A DNA stretch of 6,526 nt from Campylobacter sp. (GTDB taxonomy: Bacteria > Campylobacterota > Campylobacteria > Campylobacterales > Campylobacteraceae), in NCBI GenBank assembly GCA_017506845.1, contig JAFVMP010000214.1, forward strand, positions 1-6,526, read 5' to 3'. Below are positions 5,912-6,526 of the stretch, in pieces. A program made the translations under genes and the position numbers. The notes beneath the pieces are model-generated. The model made no database searches, was not told the origin of the DNA, and saw only the letters and a program-made list of their open reading frames with translations. Within the stretch, counting starts at the first letter, position 1. Each line of letters starts with the position of its first letter.

Positions 5912-6526
5912 ATGAATATTGGTTCTTTATCATCATCAACAATAAATATATTTCAAATAGAAATTAATCAAAAATTACCAAAAATAGAAGTAAATTTTGC
6001 TCAAACAGAACAAATGAAACAAGATGAAAATGTAGATAGATTTGGTAGAAAAATAGAGTATATTAATCATTACTCATCATTTTACGGCGATATAAACACA
6101 GTCCAAAAATATCATACAAAAACACATACCAAAGAAGCAGCATTAGATGAGTTTATCGCTAGACAAACAATAGGTATCTTAAGCTTAAGTGGTTCTTTTC
6201 TCAATTCAACATTTGGTGTCTCAGATATAAAAGGTATATCAAAAGTAAGAGAACACACTGCGACTATAGAGGATTGTGAGTATCCAACATTTGATAGTGG
6301 ATATTTTATGAATAGACATTATTATCAATATGGTAAAATCCCGCAAGAATATTACCTAAACTCCTACGCAAACTCAAATTTAATCGATACTAAATTTGGA
6401 AAAGCTGAATTATTTTTAGATTTAGCTGATAATAATGATAAATTAGGCGTTGGAACATTTAGTTCAAATTCACAACTCTTTAGATTTGATAGTGATGGAA
6501 ATGGATTTGTAGATAAAAATGATGAT
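5912..6526 (+). CDS. EF-hand protein of unknown function, 3' end outside the window
   Basis: The reading frame is open for 205 codons from the ATG at 5912 to the last base, so only the N-terminal part is seen. A ribosome site AAAGG (5900-5904) stands 7 nt before the ATG. There is no Sec signal peptide. The N-terminus is Ser/Asn/Ile-rich and probably disordered (MNIGSLSSSTINIFQIEIN). A charged region with many Tyr follows, and LARGE hydrophobic segments are absent apart from a short stretch around residues 85-97 (TIGILSLSGSFLN). Residues 193-204 form a perfect EF-hand calcium loop, with ligands D193, D195, N197, F199 backbone, D201 and D204 (DSDGNGFVDKND). A second loop may lie beyond the window. 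Only one Cys (122) is present. It probably belongs to the same transcript as the exported protein 52 bp upstream. Secretion by a signal-independent route such as the flagellar apparatus is a guess from the N-terminus only. Confidence 0.8.
   Translation, partial: MNIGSLSSSTINIFQIEINQKLPKIEVNFAQTEQMKQDENVDRFGRKIEYINHYSSFYGDINTVQKYHTKTHTKEAALDEFIARQTIGILSLSGSFLNSTFGVSDIKGISKVREHTATIEDCEYPTFDSGYFMNRHYYQYGKIPQEYYLNSYANSNLIDTKFGKAELFLDLADNNDKLGVGTFSSNSQLFRFDSDGNGFVDKNDD

Overview
This AT-rich, low-G+C window most likely comes from a Campylobacter or close relative (Campylobacterota). The reasons are a Pgp2/Csd6-type peptidoglycan carboxypeptidase next to alanine racemase, an MqnA of the futalosine menaquinone pathway, extended -10 boxes without clear -35 boxes, and several D/E-X-N-X-S/T motifs (the PglB glycosylation sequon) in exported proteins. 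A hexameric-type NADP glutamate dehydrogenase points, from memory, more to a non-jejuni species such as the fetus/hyointestinalis group. The species itself cannot be fixed from this sequence.

Layout. Positions 47-2304 hold a plus-strand operon: an extended -10 promoter, pgp2 (helical-shape L,D-carboxypeptidase, GTG start), an 80-residue hypothetical gene 3 bp downstream, and alr (alanine racemase), which overlaps that small gene by 8 bp. A compact GC-rich hairpin at 2306-2329 ends the operon and separates it from the convergent gdhA (2338-3702, minus). Upstream of gdhA on the same strand lies mqnA (3822-4496, minus). A 217-bp divergent intergenic region (4497-4713) follows. It is unusually structured, with a 26-bp dyad next to a possible mqnA -10, a 9-bp inverted repeat enclosing three tandem 10-bp repeats, and a small GC-rich dyad. 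On its right, on the plus strand, are a signal-peptide-bearing 381-residue protein of unknown function (4714-5859) and the first 205 codons of an EF-hand protein (5912 to the window end, open at 3').

How the genes fit together. Alr makes D-alanine for the peptidoglycan stem peptide, and Pgp2 removes the terminal D-Ala from tetrapeptides in the periplasm, so the first operon is a cell-wall unit with an uncharacterised small protein in the middle. gdhA (ammonia assimilation to glutamate) and mqnA (first step of futalosine menaquinone synthesis) are ordinary metabolic genes. The least understood part is the right-hand pair: an exported, probably glycosylated, beta-rich protein followed by a protein with a perfect EF-hand loop and no signal peptide. 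No mobile element, CRISPR array, tRNA or rRNA was seen, and no gene-free stretch exceeds 300 bases.
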